Source: Ulvibacter sp. MAR_2010_11 (lineage in GTDB: Bacteria; Bacteroidota; Bacteroidia; Flavobacteriales; Flavobacteriaceae). Taken from it: 64,000 bases of DNA. The position numbers were made by a program, and so were the translations under genes. Shown in pieces: positions 35,658 to 45,659 of the stretch (position 1 is the stretch's first letter; each line of letters begins with the position of its first letter). The notes below the pieces were generated by a model. It was given only the letters and a program-made list of their open reading frames with translations. It had not been told where the DNA came from and searched no databases. The stretch covers positions 1,235,501-1,299,500 of the forward strand of contig NZ_PHTY01000001.1 in the NCBI RefSeq assembly GCF_002813135.1, written 5' to 3'.

Positions 35658-37001
35658 ATGAAACAAAGCATTAAAGACTTCATTTCTTATGTTGAAAAGT
35701 CCAACCCAAATGAGCCTGAATTTATGCAAGCGGTTACAGAAGTAGCTGAAACTGTGATCCCATTTATTGAGCAAAATGAAAAATACCAAGGCAAAAAGTT
35801 GCTTGAGCGTATGGTAGAGCCGGAACGCACCTTGATATTTCGGGTGCCGTGGACGACAGACAAGGGTGAAATAGAGGTAAACAGAGGATATCGTGTAGAG
35901 TTTAACTCGGCTATCGGGCCCTATAAAGGTGGATTGAGATTTCATCCTTCCGTAAACTTGAGTATTTTAAAGTTTTTAGGTTTTGAACAAACATTTAAAA
36001 ATAGTTTAACCACACTTCCCATGGGAGGTGGAAAAGGAGGTTCCGATTTCGACCCAAAGGGGAAGAGTGATGCCGAAGTAATGCGTTTTTGCCAGAGTTT
36101 TATGACCGAATTGTCAAGACATATTGGCCCTAATACCGACGTGCCTGCGGGTGATATTGGTGTAGGTGGAAGAGAAATCGGTTATATGTTTGGACAATAC
36201 AAACGTCTGCGAAACGAATTTACCGGAGTATTTACCGGGAAAGGTCGTTCATACGGAGGATCGTTAATTCGTCCGGAAGCAACAGGATACGGAAACGTAT
36301 ATTTTGCAAAGAATATGCTTGAAACCAAAGGAGAAAGCTTCAAAGGGAAAACCGTTGTTATATCCGGATCAGGAAATGTGGCTCAATACGCAGCCGAAAA
36401 AGCAATGGAATTTGGAGGAAAGGTGCTTACTTTTTCAGATTCTGGAGGATATATTTTGGATGAAGAAGGAATCAATGCCGAGAAATTGGCCTTTGTAATG
36501 GAACTTAAAAACGAAAAAAGAGGACGTATTAAAGAATATGTAGCTAAATATCCCTCTGCCAAATATGTTGAAGGACAACGTCCCTGGGGTGTAGCCTGTG
36601 ACATTGCGTTACCGTGTGCAACCCAAAACGAATTGGACGCCGAGGAGGCTGAAGAATTGGTAAAAAATGGTTGTATGTGTGTTGGCGAAGGCGCCAATAT
36701 GCCATGTACGCCTGAAGCTGTTACCGTTTTCCAAAATGCAAAAATTTTATTTTCTCCGGGGAAAGCATCAAATGCCGGAGGTGTTGCAACCTCAGGTCTG
36801 GAGATGTCGCAAAACTCATTGCGTTTAAGCTGGACTGCCAAGGAGGTTGACGAAAAATTACACAACATTATGAACGATATTCATGCTGCATGTGTGAAAT
36901 ACGGAAAAGATGGTGATGGGTATGTTGATTATGTAAAAGGTGCCAATATTGCCGGTTTTGTGAAAGTTGCCGAGGCAATGCTCGCACAAGGAGTGGTATA
37001 A
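35658..37001 (+). CDS. gdhA: NADP-specific glutamate dehydrogenase
   Basis: 447 residues, the length of hexameric type I enzymes. The glutamate-binding loop PMGGGKGGSDFDPKGKSD (about 118-135) has the catalytic Lys, and GPYKGGLRFHPSVNLSILKFLGFEQ (about 88-112) precedes it. VPAGDIGVGGREIGYMFGQYK and GNVAQYAAEKA (Rossmann) follow, then CVGEGANMPCTPEAV. It assimilates ammonia into glutamate. The long upstream leader leaves room for control; a terminator follows. Confidence 0.97.
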   Translation: MKQSIKDFISYVEKSNPNEPEFMQAVTEVAETVIPFIEQNEKYQGKKLLERMVEPERTLIFRVPWTTDKGEIEVNRGYRVEFNSAIGPYKGGLRFHPSVNLSILKFLGFEQTFKNSLTTLPMGGGKGGSDFDPKGKSDAEVMRFCQSFMTELSRHIGPNTDVPAGDIGVGGREIGYMFGQYKRLRNEFTGVFTGKGRSYGGSLIRPEATGYGNVYFAKNMLETKGESFKGKTVVISGSGNVAQYAAEKAMEFGGKVLTFSDSGGYILDEEGINAEKLAFVMELKNEKRGRIKEYVAKYPSAKYVEGQRPWGVACDIALPCATQNELDAEEAEELVKNGCMCVGEGANMPCTPEAVTVFQNAKILFSPGKASNAGGVATSGLEMSQNSLRLSWTAKEVDEKLHNIMNDIHAACVKYGKDGDGYVDYVKGANIAGFVKVAEAMLAQGVV

Positions 37002-37063
37002 TATAATTTTATACACTCGGGAAGTTTACAATCTGAAAAAAGTAAAAATTGATATTTTACAGA

Positions 37064-37096
37064 GAGAAAGGTTGTCCTAAAAAGGCAGCCTTTTTT
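37064..37096 (+). terminator. terminator after gdhA
   Basis: AGGTTGTC pairs with GGCAGCCT (two G-T wobbles) around a CTAAAAA loop, with flanking A and T runs ending in TTTTTT. Confidence 0.75.
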
Positions 37097-37160
37097 CGTT
37101 TCAATACTGCAATAAATAGTATTTTAGCCTGTTATACTACATGAAAAATCAGCTCATTAT

Positions 37161-39464
37161 ATGAAGCAACTGGGATCCATTATTTTATTATTTGTTACAA
37201 TTTCTATCCAAGCTCAAAATTTTGAAAGTCAATGGACAGGACATTTTTCATATCGTTCTGTCAAAAGTATATCCCAAGGAAATGACCGAGTGTACACCGC
37301 TGCCGAGAACGCAGTATTTACATATGACCTAAGTACTTTGGAAATTAATACCATATCCACCATAAATGGTTTGTCGGGAGAGAGAATTTCCAGTATTTAT
37401 TATAGCGAAAATTTCAAACTGTTGATTATAGGGTATGAAAACGGACTGATGGATATAGTAATTGACGGTGATGAGGATATTTTAACTGTTGTGGATATAT
37501 TAGATAAACCAACTATTCCACCGGATAGGAAACGGATTAATCATTTTAACGAGTACAATGGCAATTTATATATATCGACTCAATACGGAATCTCGGTGTA
37601 CGATTTGGCGGCTCTAGAGTTTGGAGACACTTATTTTATTGGAGATATTGGAGAGCAAATAGAAATTTCGCAAACCACGGTTCAGGAGCCTTATATTTTT
37701 GCCGCATCTACTACTCAAGGAATTAAAAGAGCCTTGGTGGAGGATGATAACCTTATCGACTTTCAAAACTGGACTACCGTACTCACTGGAGGATGGAATG
37801 GCGTGCAAACGCTAAACACCGAATTGTATGCGGTGAGTGTTAATAATAATGTTGTTCGGTTTACTCCCCAGGGAGCGTCTAACACCGTGCAAAGCTTTAA
37901 TGCCGCAGTGGTTGATTTTATGGCATTCGACGATCTTTTAACCATTACTACCCCCAATGCTATTCGATCATATTCAGAAGGATTTGTATTGCAGGCCTCG
38001 ACCAATTCTACAGCTAATTTTGAATACAAATTACAATCCGGTCTTGCGTTTAATAGCACATTTTATATGGGGACTACAGAGCTTGGAATGCTCATAGTGC
38101 CCTTTGGATCGAATACGGCGATGGAAATTCTGCCCGATGGACCTTTATTAAATCAACCGTTTGCCATTGCGGCTTCTCCGGGACAGCTATGGGTAAATTT
38201 TGGAGATGTGGACGTTAATTTCAATCCCTTTCCATTAAGTGCCAGAGGGATTAGCAATCTAAAAGAGAGTGTCTGGACCAATATTGAGTATGAGGATCTT
38301 GAAGCGGCCGTAGGAACAGCAGTAACCGATTTAGTAGAGATTAGTATCAATCCGAATGATCCCGATGAAACCTATATGAGTTCATTTCACAAAGGCTTGC
38401 TCAAAATAAATGAACTTACACCCACTATTTTGTATAATGAAACCAATAGTCCCATACAAATCCCTCAAAATAACCCGGATCCAGCCGGGGTTGGAATCCG
38501 ACTATATGGATCCGATTTTGACCGCGACGGGAATCTATGGACGGTACAATCATTTACTAACGATGCCCTAATACGACGTTCGCCGCAAGGTCAATTTCAA
38601 ATTGTCGATATTTCGGTGGTAGTCGATGGAGAAAATGAATTGGCATTGAGCGACCTTAAAGTGAGTCGGGAAGGATTTGTATTCTTTGGAGCCACCCAAA
38701 GTGGTCTCGTAGGTTATAACCCAAACAGCAATCAATTTAATATAATAAGTACAGAAATTGGCAGTGGAAATTTACCTACCAACAACATTAGAGCCTTGGC
38801 ATTCGACAATCAAAACAGATTGTGGATAGGAACCTTAACAGGATTGCGGGTTTTGTTTAATGTTGGCGGTTTCTTCGAAGAAGGGGCTAATACAGATGCT
38901 CAACCTATCATTATTTTAGACGGGGATGTAGCACAGGAGCTTTTGTTTGAACAATCGATTACAGACATTGAAGTAGATGGGTCGAATAATAAGTGGATTG
39001 CTACCGCAACCTCAGGGGTTTTCTACCTTTCTTCAAACGGACAGGAAACATTACTGCGATTTACAAAAGAAAATTCTCCACTTCCGTCTAACAATGTACA
39101 GGACATTGCCATAGATGCAGCTTCTGGTGTAGTTTATTTTGCCACAGTCAATGGGCTTGTTGCATACAACGGAACCGCAACGGCACCAAGAGATAACCTA
39201 GAGGGAGTCTACGTATTTCCTAATCCGGTTCGCCCCGGATTTAACGGCAATGTAACTATAGACGGTCTTACGGCCAGAGCAAATGTAAAGATTACCGATA
39301 TAGAAGGCAATCTGGTTTTCGAAGAGACCAGTGAAGGGGGAAGCATCCTATGGGATACTACGGCCTTTGGAAAGTATCGGGTTAGGTCGGGTGTCTATTT
39401 GGTGTTAATTACCACAGACGATGCTTTGGAAACAAAGGTCTCTAAGATTATGATTATCCGTTAA
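37161..39464 (+). CDS. porZ: PorZ, type IX secretion system component with beta-propellers and sorting domain
   Basis: 767 residues. A signal peptide (LGSIILLFVTISIQAQ) precedes FESQWTGHFSYRSVKSISQGNDRVYTAAEN in positions 20-49, a PorZ N-terminal propeller opening. Repeated propeller blades follow (NLWTVQSFTN, LWIGTLTGLRVL, NKWIATATSGVFYLS). The last ~80 residues are a T9SS sorting domain: VYVFPNPVRPGFNGNVTI, then KITDIEGNLVF and KIMIIR. In Porphyromonas, PorZ is a surface T9SS component that helps attach A-LPS to cargo and is itself a T9SS client. It lies directly before recO with one base overlapping, the arrangement I recall from other flavobacteria. Confidence 0.78.
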   Translation: MKQLGSIILLFVTISIQAQNFESQWTGHFSYRSVKSISQGNDRVYTAAENAVFTYDLSTLEINTISTINGLSGERISSIYYSENFKLLIIGYENGLMDIVIDGDEDILTVVDILDKPTIPPDRKRINHFNEYNGNLYISTQYGISVYDLAALEFGDTYFIGDIGEQIEISQTTVQEPYIFAASTTQGIKRALVEDDNLIDFQNWTTVLTGGWNGVQTLNTELYAVSVNNNVVRFTPQGASNTVQSFNAAVVDFMAFDDLLTITTPNAIRSYSEGFVLQASTNSTANFEYKLQSGLAFNSTFYMGTTELGMLIVPFGSNTAMEILPDGPLLNQPFAIAASPGQLWVNFGDVDVNFNPFPLSARGISNLKESVWTNIEYEDLEAAVGTAVTDLVEISINPNDPDETYMSSFHKGLLKINELTPTILYNETNSPIQIPQNNPDPAGVGIRLYGSDFDRDGNLWTVQSFTNDALIRRSPQGQFQIVDISVVVDGENELALSDLKVSREGFVFFGATQSGLVGYNPNSNQFNIISTEIGSGNLPTNNIRALAFDNQNRLWIGTLTGLRVLFNVGGFFEEGANTDAQPIIILDGDVAQELLFEQSITDIEVDGSNNKWIATATSGVFYLSSNGQETLLRFTKENSPLPSNNVQDIAIDAASGVVYFATVNGLVAYNGTATAPRDNLEGVYVFPNPVRPGFNGNVTIDGLTARANVKITDIEGNLVFEETSEGGSILWDTTAFGKYRVRSGVYLVLITTDDALETKVSKIMIIR

Positions 39465-40180
39465 TGGAAGTAACAACGAAAGGAATAGTTTTTTCAACCA
39501 TCAAATATGGTGAAGCCGATCTAATTGTTCATTGTTTTACCGAATCGGACGGACTTAAAAGCTATTTACTTAGAAGAATTCTTACCGCGCGTAAGGGTAA
39601 GTTAAAAATGTCGCTTTTTCAACCCTTAATGCTTTTGGAGCTCGTAGCTATTCATAAAAATAAGGGAACGTTAGAGCGAATTAAAGAGGCGAAGGTCGCA
39701 CACCCTTTTAAATCATTACACGCAAACGTCTCTAAATCCGGGATGGTTTTGTTTTTGGCTGAAATGTTGAAGAACTCCATACAGGAAGAGGAAAAAAATC
39801 GTGAGTTGTTTCAATATATTGAAAACGCACTTCTTTGGCTGGATGAACATGATGCTATCGCTAACTTTCATATATTGTTTTTACTGAAATTGAGCGCTTA
39901 CCTCGGATTTTATCCGGATGCTTCAAATATTGAATCTCAGTACTTTAATTTATCGGAAGGTAATTTTCAGGAAAGTCCGTTCGGGACTTACTGCGAGGAA
40001 GGCCTGAAAGTTGAGGCGTTAAAGGGCTTCTTCGGCATAGATTTTGATGCCCTTCCGCAAATTAAATTAACCAAAAAAGTACGACTCGAAACTCTGGATT
40101 TAATGCTGAGGTATTATCAATTACACATTCAAAGTTATAAAAGGCCAAAGTCTCTTTTGGTGCTAAATCAACTATATTAA
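39464..40180 (+). CDS. recO: DNA repair protein RecO
   Basis: 238 residues. The N-terminal OB-fold region (KGIVFSTIKYGEADLIVHCFTESDGLKSYLL, about residues 6-36) is typical of RecO, followed by RKGKLKMSLFQPLMLLELV and a helical C-terminal domain with FHILFLLKLSAYLGFYP (about 125-141). RecO loads RecA on SSB-coated DNA. I do not see the four-cysteine zinc site found in some family members. The ATG overlaps the porZ stop, so it is translated in the porZ operon. Confidence 0.92.
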   Translation: MEVTTKGIVFSTIKYGEADLIVHCFTESDGLKSYLLRRILTARKGKLKMSLFQPLMLLELVAIHKNKGTLERIKEAKVAHPFKSLHANVSKSGMVLFLAEMLKNSIQEEEKNRELFQYIENALLWLDEHDAIANFHILFLLKLSAYLGFYPDASNIESQYFNLSEGNFQESPFGTYCEEGLKVEALKGFFGIDFDALPQIKLTKKVRLETLDLMLRYYQLHIQSYKRPKSLLVLNQLY

Positions 40181-40184
40181 AAGT

Positions 40185-42593
40185 ATGAAAAAACTACTAC
40201 TACTCACATTCGGTGTGCTGTTGTGCAATTTGTTATGGGCACAAAAAATTCAGGTTGTAGATGATGTTTCTCAAGAACCAATCGTGGGAGCTGCAATTTA
40301 TAACGATGACAAATCGAAAAGCGGAGTAACCGATTTCGACGGATTTGTAGATATTTCTCATTTTACAGAAAACGAGCGGATTTATTTTCAGCATATCTCA
40401 CATGTGGCGACCTCATTTGTGAAACGGGATATTGTTGCGTCAAATAATACTGTAATCATGGCGATTGATGCGAGTACTTTGGATGAGGTAGTACTTTCTG
40501 TGGCTAAATTTGGGCAGCAAAAAAAGGAAGTCCCCCAGCAAATTGTTAGTATTAATGCCGGAGACATTCAGTTTGCCAATCCCCAGACATCAGCAGATCT
40601 ACTCGAAAGCAGTGGCCAGGTGTTTGTGCAAAAGAGTCAGTTGGGCGGAGGAAGCCCCATGATACGCGGATTCTCCACAAACCGATTGTTAATCACTTTG
40701 GACGGCGTTCGTTTTAATACTGCGATTTACAGAAGTGGAAATGTACAAAATGTGATTGCTATCGACCCTTTTTCTATTGAAACCACTGAAGTTATTTTAG
40801 GTCCGGGGAGCGTGATCTACGGAAGTGATGCCATTGGAGGAGTCATGAATTTCTATACCAAAAGACCAAAGTTTTCTTTTCAGGATGGATTGAAAGTTGG
40901 TGGAAGTGCAACAGCTCGCTATAGTACTGCAAACGAAGAAAAAACGGGTCATTTCGATATCAATTTAGGCGCAAAAGAATGGGCCTTTCTTACAAGTGTT
41001 ACCTACAGTGATTTTTCAGATTTAAAAATGGGAAAACACGGACCGGACGATTATCTGCGTCCCGATTATGTTGAAATTCAAAACGGAGAAGATGTAATGG
41101 TCACCAACCCCGACCCTATGGTGCAAGTCCCCACCGGTTATCATCAAATTAACGCCATGCAAAAGGTGCGTTTTATGCCGTCGAAGGAATGGGATTTCGA
41201 CTTAGGGCTATTTTATACTACAACAGGAGATTATTCGCGTTATGACAGATTAACACGAAGAAGAAACGGGAACTTGCGCTCGGCCGAATGGTATTATGGG
41301 CCACAAGAATGGATGGCCGGAAACTTGCAAGCGAAAAATAAAGCGTATAACGACGGAATTTACGATGAGGCAATTGTTACGCTATCTTATCAGCGCAACA
41401 GGGAAAGCAGACACGATCGTGATTTTGGGGAAACGACTCTTTTTGAATCAGAGGAAACAGTCGACGCTTATAGCGGCGCGTTCGATTTTGAAAAGGACCT
41501 CACTCGCGGAAAGTTGCACTACGGAATTGAATATGTTTACAACAAGGTAGGCAGTGTGGGATCTCAAACCGATATTACTACCGGCGATTCTCAACCTGAT
41601 GCTTCCCGATATCCCGATGGATCCACATGGCAAAGTATGGCTGCGTATGGAAGTTTGTTGTATAAACTAACCGAAAATCTCGCTTTCCAGGGAGGGTTGC
41701 GTTACAACCATATTCTTTTAAATGCCACCTTCGATGATACTTTTTACGATTTTCCGTTTTCGGATGCCAATATAGACACCGGGGCTCTTACCGGAAGTGC
41801 CGGATTGGCGCTTCAAGCAAGCGAAATTTTAGGGCTGAAGGCAAATTTTTCGACTGCATTCAGGGCTCCCAATGTGGATGATGTTGGAAAAATATTCGAC
41901 AGCGAACCCGGAAGCGTGGTCGTACCCAATCCCAATCTAAAACCCGAATATGCTACAAATGGAGAATTAGGAGCTTCGTTCGATTTTGGTAAGGTTGTAA
42001 AATTGGAGGTTGCAGGTTTTTACACAGTGTTAAGTGATGCCTTGGTTCGCCGGGACTTTAATTTGAACGGACAAACCGAAATTGAATACCAGGGTGAATT
42101 GAGTACTATACAGGCCATTCAAAATGCGGCAAAAGCCGAAGTCTATGGTTTTGAAGCGGGAGTGGAAGTGAATTTTTGTAAAGAAGTACAGCTTTCCTCA
42201 CATTATACCATAACCGATGGCTATGAAGAGGATGATGATGGTATTAAAAACCCACTACGGCATGCGGCACCTCAGTTTGGGAATACGCACCTTCGTTTTA
42301 AAACCAACAAATGGAGGTTAGATGCTTTTACTGAATACAACGGACAATTCGATTTTAAAGATCTTGCTCCAAGTCAGGCGGCAAACGATTACCTCTATGC
42401 CTTGGATGGAGACGGAAACCCTTATTCACCACGATGGTATACCGTAAATTTTGGAGCTCAATATAGCGTGACGGAAGCAATTCTACTGAACGCAACTCTG
42501 GAAAACATTACCAATCAGCGGTATCGACAATACAGTAGCGGAATAAGCGCTCCCGGAACTAATTTAATCGTTGCGGCCACCTATACTTTTTAA
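40185..42593 (+). CDS. TonB-dependent outer membrane receptor
   Basis: 802 residues. A signal peptide (LLLLTFGVLLCNLLWAQ) precedes a carboxypeptidase-like domain (about 20-100; VVDDVSQEPIVGAAIYND). The plug (about 110-230) includes ADLLESSGQVFVQKSQLGGGSPMIRGFSTNRLLITLDGVRFN, quoted only by its ends here: ADLLESSGQVFV and MIRGFSTNRLLI, then VILGPGSVIYGSDAIGGVMNFYT. The barrel ends with a final Phe (IVAATYTF). The pattern is that of the hemoglobin/transferrin/lactoferrin-type receptor family, but substrate is not proven. It lies five bases after recO, so shares the porZ-recO unit. Confidence 0.9.
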   Translation: MKKLLLLTFGVLLCNLLWAQKIQVVDDVSQEPIVGAAIYNDDKSKSGVTDFDGFVDISHFTENERIYFQHISHVATSFVKRDIVASNNTVIMAIDASTLDEVVLSVAKFGQQKKEVPQQIVSINAGDIQFANPQTSADLLESSGQVFVQKSQLGGGSPMIRGFSTNRLLITLDGVRFNTAIYRSGNVQNVIAIDPFSIETTEVILGPGSVIYGSDAIGGVMNFYTKRPKFSFQDGLKVGGSATARYSTANEEKTGHFDINLGAKEWAFLTSVTYSDFSDLKMGKHGPDDYLRPDYVEIQNGEDVMVTNPDPMVQVPTGYHQINAMQKVRFMPSKEWDFDLGLFYTTTGDYSRYDRLTRRRNGNLRSAEWYYGPQEWMAGNLQAKNKAYNDGIYDEAIVTLSYQRNRESRHDRDFGETTLFESEETVDAYSGAFDFEKDLTRGKLHYGIEYVYNKVGSVGSQTDITTGDSQPDASRYPDGSTWQSMAAYGSLLYKLTENLAFQGGLRYNHILLNATFDDTFYDFPFSDANIDTGALTGSAGLALQASEILGLKANFSTAFRAPNVDDVGKIFDSEPGSVVVPNPNLKPEYATNGELGASFDFGKVVKLEVAGFYTVLSDALVRRDFNLNGQTEIEYQGELSTIQAIQNAAKAEVYGFEAGVEVNFCKEVQLSSHYTITDGYEEDDDGIKNPLRHAAPQFGNTHLRFKTNKWRLDAFTEYNGQFDFKDLAPSQAANDYLYALDGDGNPYSPRWYTVNFGAQYSVTEAILLNATLENITNQRYRQYSSGISAPGTNLIVAATYTF

Positions 42594-42638
42594 TGCTGAA
42601 GACACCGAATACCTATCTATAGACTCGCTGTATTTGAG

Positions 42639-42646
42639 TATCTTTG
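42639..42646 (+). promoter_or_regulatory. putative -7 promoter box for the methyltransferase gene
   Basis: TATCTTTG fits TAnnTTTG, 29 bases before the ATG at 42676. It would be the start of an independent transcript after the TonB receptor. Confidence 0.4.
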
Positions 42647-42675
42647 CCACTACTAAAAAATTGTAATTACGGCGC

Positions 42676-43647
42676 ATGAGGTGGATCACACTCGATGATT
42701 TTATAGATGGATATTTCAAAATAAGACAGAGAGGAATTGATTTTTTCTTTTCAAAGTTTTCCTTAAATAAAAAGGCTCGAACGCGTAGCGCCTTTAATGA
42801 AAGTGCCGAAGAAGCAGCAAATTGGTGGATTATTCCGAAGGTTCTGGAACGCTGGAATTCACTAATTACAGGTAATCCAAAAACCAACTACAAAGAGCAT
42901 TTAATCGAGGCCTATTTTAAGGACAGAAGCGGAATTAAACTGCTCTCTTTAGGATCCGGCGATTGCTCACACGAACTGGAATTGGCAACTTATTCTCAAT
43001 TTGACGAAATTCTTTGTATCGATTTGGCCGAAAACAGACTTGATGAAGCACGTGAAAAGGCAAAAAAGCAAGGTCTCACCAACATCCACTTTTTGTGTAC
43101 AGATTTGGAAGCGTATGAGTTTCCAGCCAACTATTTTAACGTTGTTTTATTTAATGCATCACTGCATCATTTTGAAAATGTTGAACAATTATTGGCCAAT
43201 CCTATTAAAACGACCTTGGCTTCGGGCGGGTTGTTAGTAATCAATGAATTTGTAGGCCCTAATCGGCTTCAGTATCCCAAAAACCAATTACGAGCCATCA
43301 ATGAGGCACTGCAGCTTATCGACCCTCCCTTCAGAAAAAGATATAAAACAAATTCAGTTAAAAATCATTATTACGGAAGCGGAGTTTGGCGCATGATTAT
43401 GGCCGATCCCAGTGAATGTGTAGATTCGCATGCCATTATGCCTGCTATTCATAAACACTTTAAAACGCTGGAAGAAAAACCCTATGGTGGAAGCATCCTA
43501 ATGAGTGTCTTAAAAGATATTTCACATCATTTTGTAAATCCCGATAAGCGTGGGGTAGAAATTCTTGAAACACTTTTTGCTTTTGAAGATAATTATCTGA
43601 AGGAGCACAGTAGTGATTTTGTCTTCGGTGTCTACGAAAAGGCGTAA
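42676..43647 (+). CDS. class I SAM-dependent methyltransferase
   Basis: 323 residues. The SAM-binding motif I is LLSLGSGDCSHELELA (about 94-109), followed by ILCIDLAENRLDEAREKA (motif post-I), and CTDLEAYEFPANYFNVVLFNASLHHFENVEQLL (residues about 142-174), quoted here as NVVLFNASLHHF. The C-terminal part shows no known substrate domain. The N-terminal ~80 residues include NWWIIPKVLERWNSLI, which may be part of the start domain. Substrate unknown; its neighbour on the right is acs in convergent orientation. Confidence 0.83.
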   Translation: MRWITLDDFIDGYFKIRQRGIDFFFSKFSLNKKARTRSAFNESAEEAANWWIIPKVLERWNSLITGNPKTNYKEHLIEAYFKDRSGIKLLSLGSGDCSHELELATYSQFDEILCIDLAENRLDEAREKAKKQGLTNIHFLCTDLEAYEFPANYFNVVLFNASLHHFENVEQLLANPIKTTLASGGLLVINEFVGPNRLQYPKNQLRAINEALQLIDPPFRKRYKTNSVKNHYYGSGVWRMIMADPSECVDSHAIMPAIHKHFKTLEEKPYGGSILMSVLKDISHHFVNPDKRGVEILETLFAFEDNYLKEHSSDFVFGVYEKA

Positions 43648-43653
43648 TGCCAT

Positions 43654-45561
43654 TTATAATCTTTGCTGAATTATTTCCTCAACAACTTCGGGATTCAGTA
43701 AAGTAGAAGTGTCACCCAGATTCTCGGTTTCACCACAGGCGATTTTCCGCAAAATACGCCTCATAATCTTTCCGGAACGGGTCTTTGGCAGCTCACTTGT
43801 AAACTGAATTTTATCCAGTTTGGCGATAGCACCAATTTGTTTAGAAATAAGCTGATTTATCTCCCCGCGTATTGCTTCAAAATCTTCGATTTCAGCACTT
43901 TCTTTCAAAGTCACAAATCCGTATAACGCATTGCCCTTTATATCGTGTGGAAATGCCACAATGGCACTTTCAGCAACATTGAGATGCTCGTTAATGGCGT
44001 CTTCAATGGGTGCTGTTCCCAAATTGTGACCCGAAACTATAATTACATCGTCCACTCTTCCTGTAATGCGATAATTTCCTATCGCATCCCTTAAAGCTCC
44101 GTCTCCTGTAAAGTATTTGTCATTAAAAGCAGTAAAATAGGTGTCTTTAAAACGTTGATGATCTCCCCAAATGGTGCGCGCCATTCCGGGCCATGGAAAT
44201 TTTATACAAAGTCTTCCGTCGACATTATTTCCTTTTATTTCCTCTCCTTCTTCGTTGACCAAACAAGCCTGTATTCCCGGGAATGCTAAGGTCGCAAAAG
44301 TTGGTTTTGATGGGATAATTCCCGGCAGGGATGTAATCATAATTCCGCCGGTTTCGGTCTGCCACCAGGTATCTACAATGGGACATTTCTTCTTTCCAAC
44401 GGTTTCATCATACCAATGCCAGGCTTCATCATTGATGGGTTCTCCCACCGTCCCCAAAACTTTTAGAGAAGATACATCATGCCCTTCCACAAAGGCTACT
44501 CCTTGTTTCGCCAAGGCTCTAATTGCCGTGGGCGCCGTATAGAACTGATTCACCTTATGTTTGGCAACAATTTGCCAAAACCGACTGAAATCGGGATAGG
44601 AAGGGACACCTTCGAATAGCACCGTCGTCGCGCCATTTGCCAAAGGGCCGTATACAATATAACTGTGCCCGGTAATCCAGCCAATGTCTGCTGTGCACCA
44701 ATACACATCGTTTTCACTGTACTGAAATACGTTTTTAAAGGTGTAAGCGGTATAGACCATATAGCCTGCAGTGGTGTGCACCATCCCCTTTGGTTTTCCC
44801 GTCGATCCTGAAGTGTATAATATGAATAACGGATCTTCTGCCTCCATGGTTTCGGCTGGACAGACGGGAGCAGCTTTGTCCAGTAACGGTTGCAACCATT
44901 CGTCCCTACCTTCTTTTAATTTGATGTCGGAATTGATTCGCTTTGCTACCAAAACGGAAGTCACTCCCGGACAATTTTGTAAAGCCTCGTCAACAATTCC
45001 TTTTAGATCTATTGTTTTATTTCCGCGGAAAGATCCGTCGCAAGTAATCACCATTGAGCAATCGCAGTCGTTTATGCGCATCGCTAGCGCATTCGCCGAA
45101 AAGCCTGCAAAAACGACCGAATGGACAGCTCCAATACGGGCGCATGCCAATACCGAAACAGCCAATTCGGGAATCATGGGAACATAGATACACACCCGAT
45201 CTCCTTTTTTTATGCCTCTACTTTTTAGGACATTCGCAAAACGACACACCTGCTCGTGCAATTCTCGATATGAAATATGCTTAGCCGGTTCATCGGGATT
45301 ATTGGGCTCAAAAATTAGTGCGGTTTTGTTGCCACGTTGTTCTAAATGTCTGTCGAGGCAATTTTCGGTGATATTGAGTTGTGCCCCTTCAAACCACTTA
45401 ATTTCCGGCTTTGAAAAATCCCAGGAGACCACCTTGTTCCATTTTTTACGCCACAAAAAATTTTCTTCCGCAAGAGTTTCCCAAAAGGATTCGGGATTGG
45501 AAATAGATTTAGTATAAACTTTTTTATAGTCGTCGAAAGAAGTAATATGATAATCGCTCAT
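43654..45561 (-). CDS. acs: acetyl-CoA synthetase (AMP-forming)
   Basis: 635 residues from the ATG at 45561 (MSDYHITSF); an upstream in-frame ATG at 45582 would add seven. The adenylation signatures are complete: FILYTSGSTGKPKGMVHT (about 260-277), DIGWITGHSYIVYGPLANGA (about 303), VDTWWQTETGGIMIT, YFTGDGALRD and the C-terminal PKTRSGKIMRRILRK (about 598-612) with the acetylatable catalytic Lys. It activates acetate for the TCA cycle and acetyl-CoA pool. Single gene, convergent with the methyltransferase gene. Confidence 0.96.
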   Translation of the reverse strand: MSDYHITSFDDYKKVYTKSISNPESFWETLAEENFLWRKKWNKVVSWDFSKPEIKWFEGAQLNITENCLDRHLEQRGNKTALIFEPNNPDEPAKHISYRELHEQVCRFANVLKSRGIKKGDRVCIYVPMIPELAVSVLACARIGAVHSVVFAGFSANALAMRINDCDCSMVITCDGSFRGNKTIDLKGIVDEALQNCPGVTSVLVAKRINSDIKLKEGRDEWLQPLLDKAAPVCPAETMEAEDPLFILYTSGSTGKPKGMVHTTAGYMVYTAYTFKNVFQYSENDVYWCTADIGWITGHSYIVYGPLANGATTVLFEGVPSYPDFSRFWQIVAKHKVNQFYTAPTAIRALAKQGVAFVEGHDVSSLKVLGTVGEPINDEAWHWYDETVGKKKCPIVDTWWQTETGGIMITSLPGIIPSKPTFATLAFPGIQACLVNEEGEEIKGNNVDGRLCIKFPWPGMARTIWGDHQRFKDTYFTAFNDKYFTGDGALRDAIGNYRITGRVDDVIIVSGHNLGTAPIEDAINEHLNVAESAIVAFPHDIKGNALYGFVTLKESAEIEDFEAIRGEINQLISKQIGAIAKLDKIQFTSELPKTRSGKIMRRILRKIACGETENLGDTSTLLNPEVVEEIIQQRL

Positions 45562-45659
45562 AGCCTTATTAAGAAAAGTCATTTTATGAATACTAAGATA
45601 CCATATTTTGAATCAAAGCTTGTTCTTCCCGAACGGGAACCACAGGGGAAAAGTTGCAA

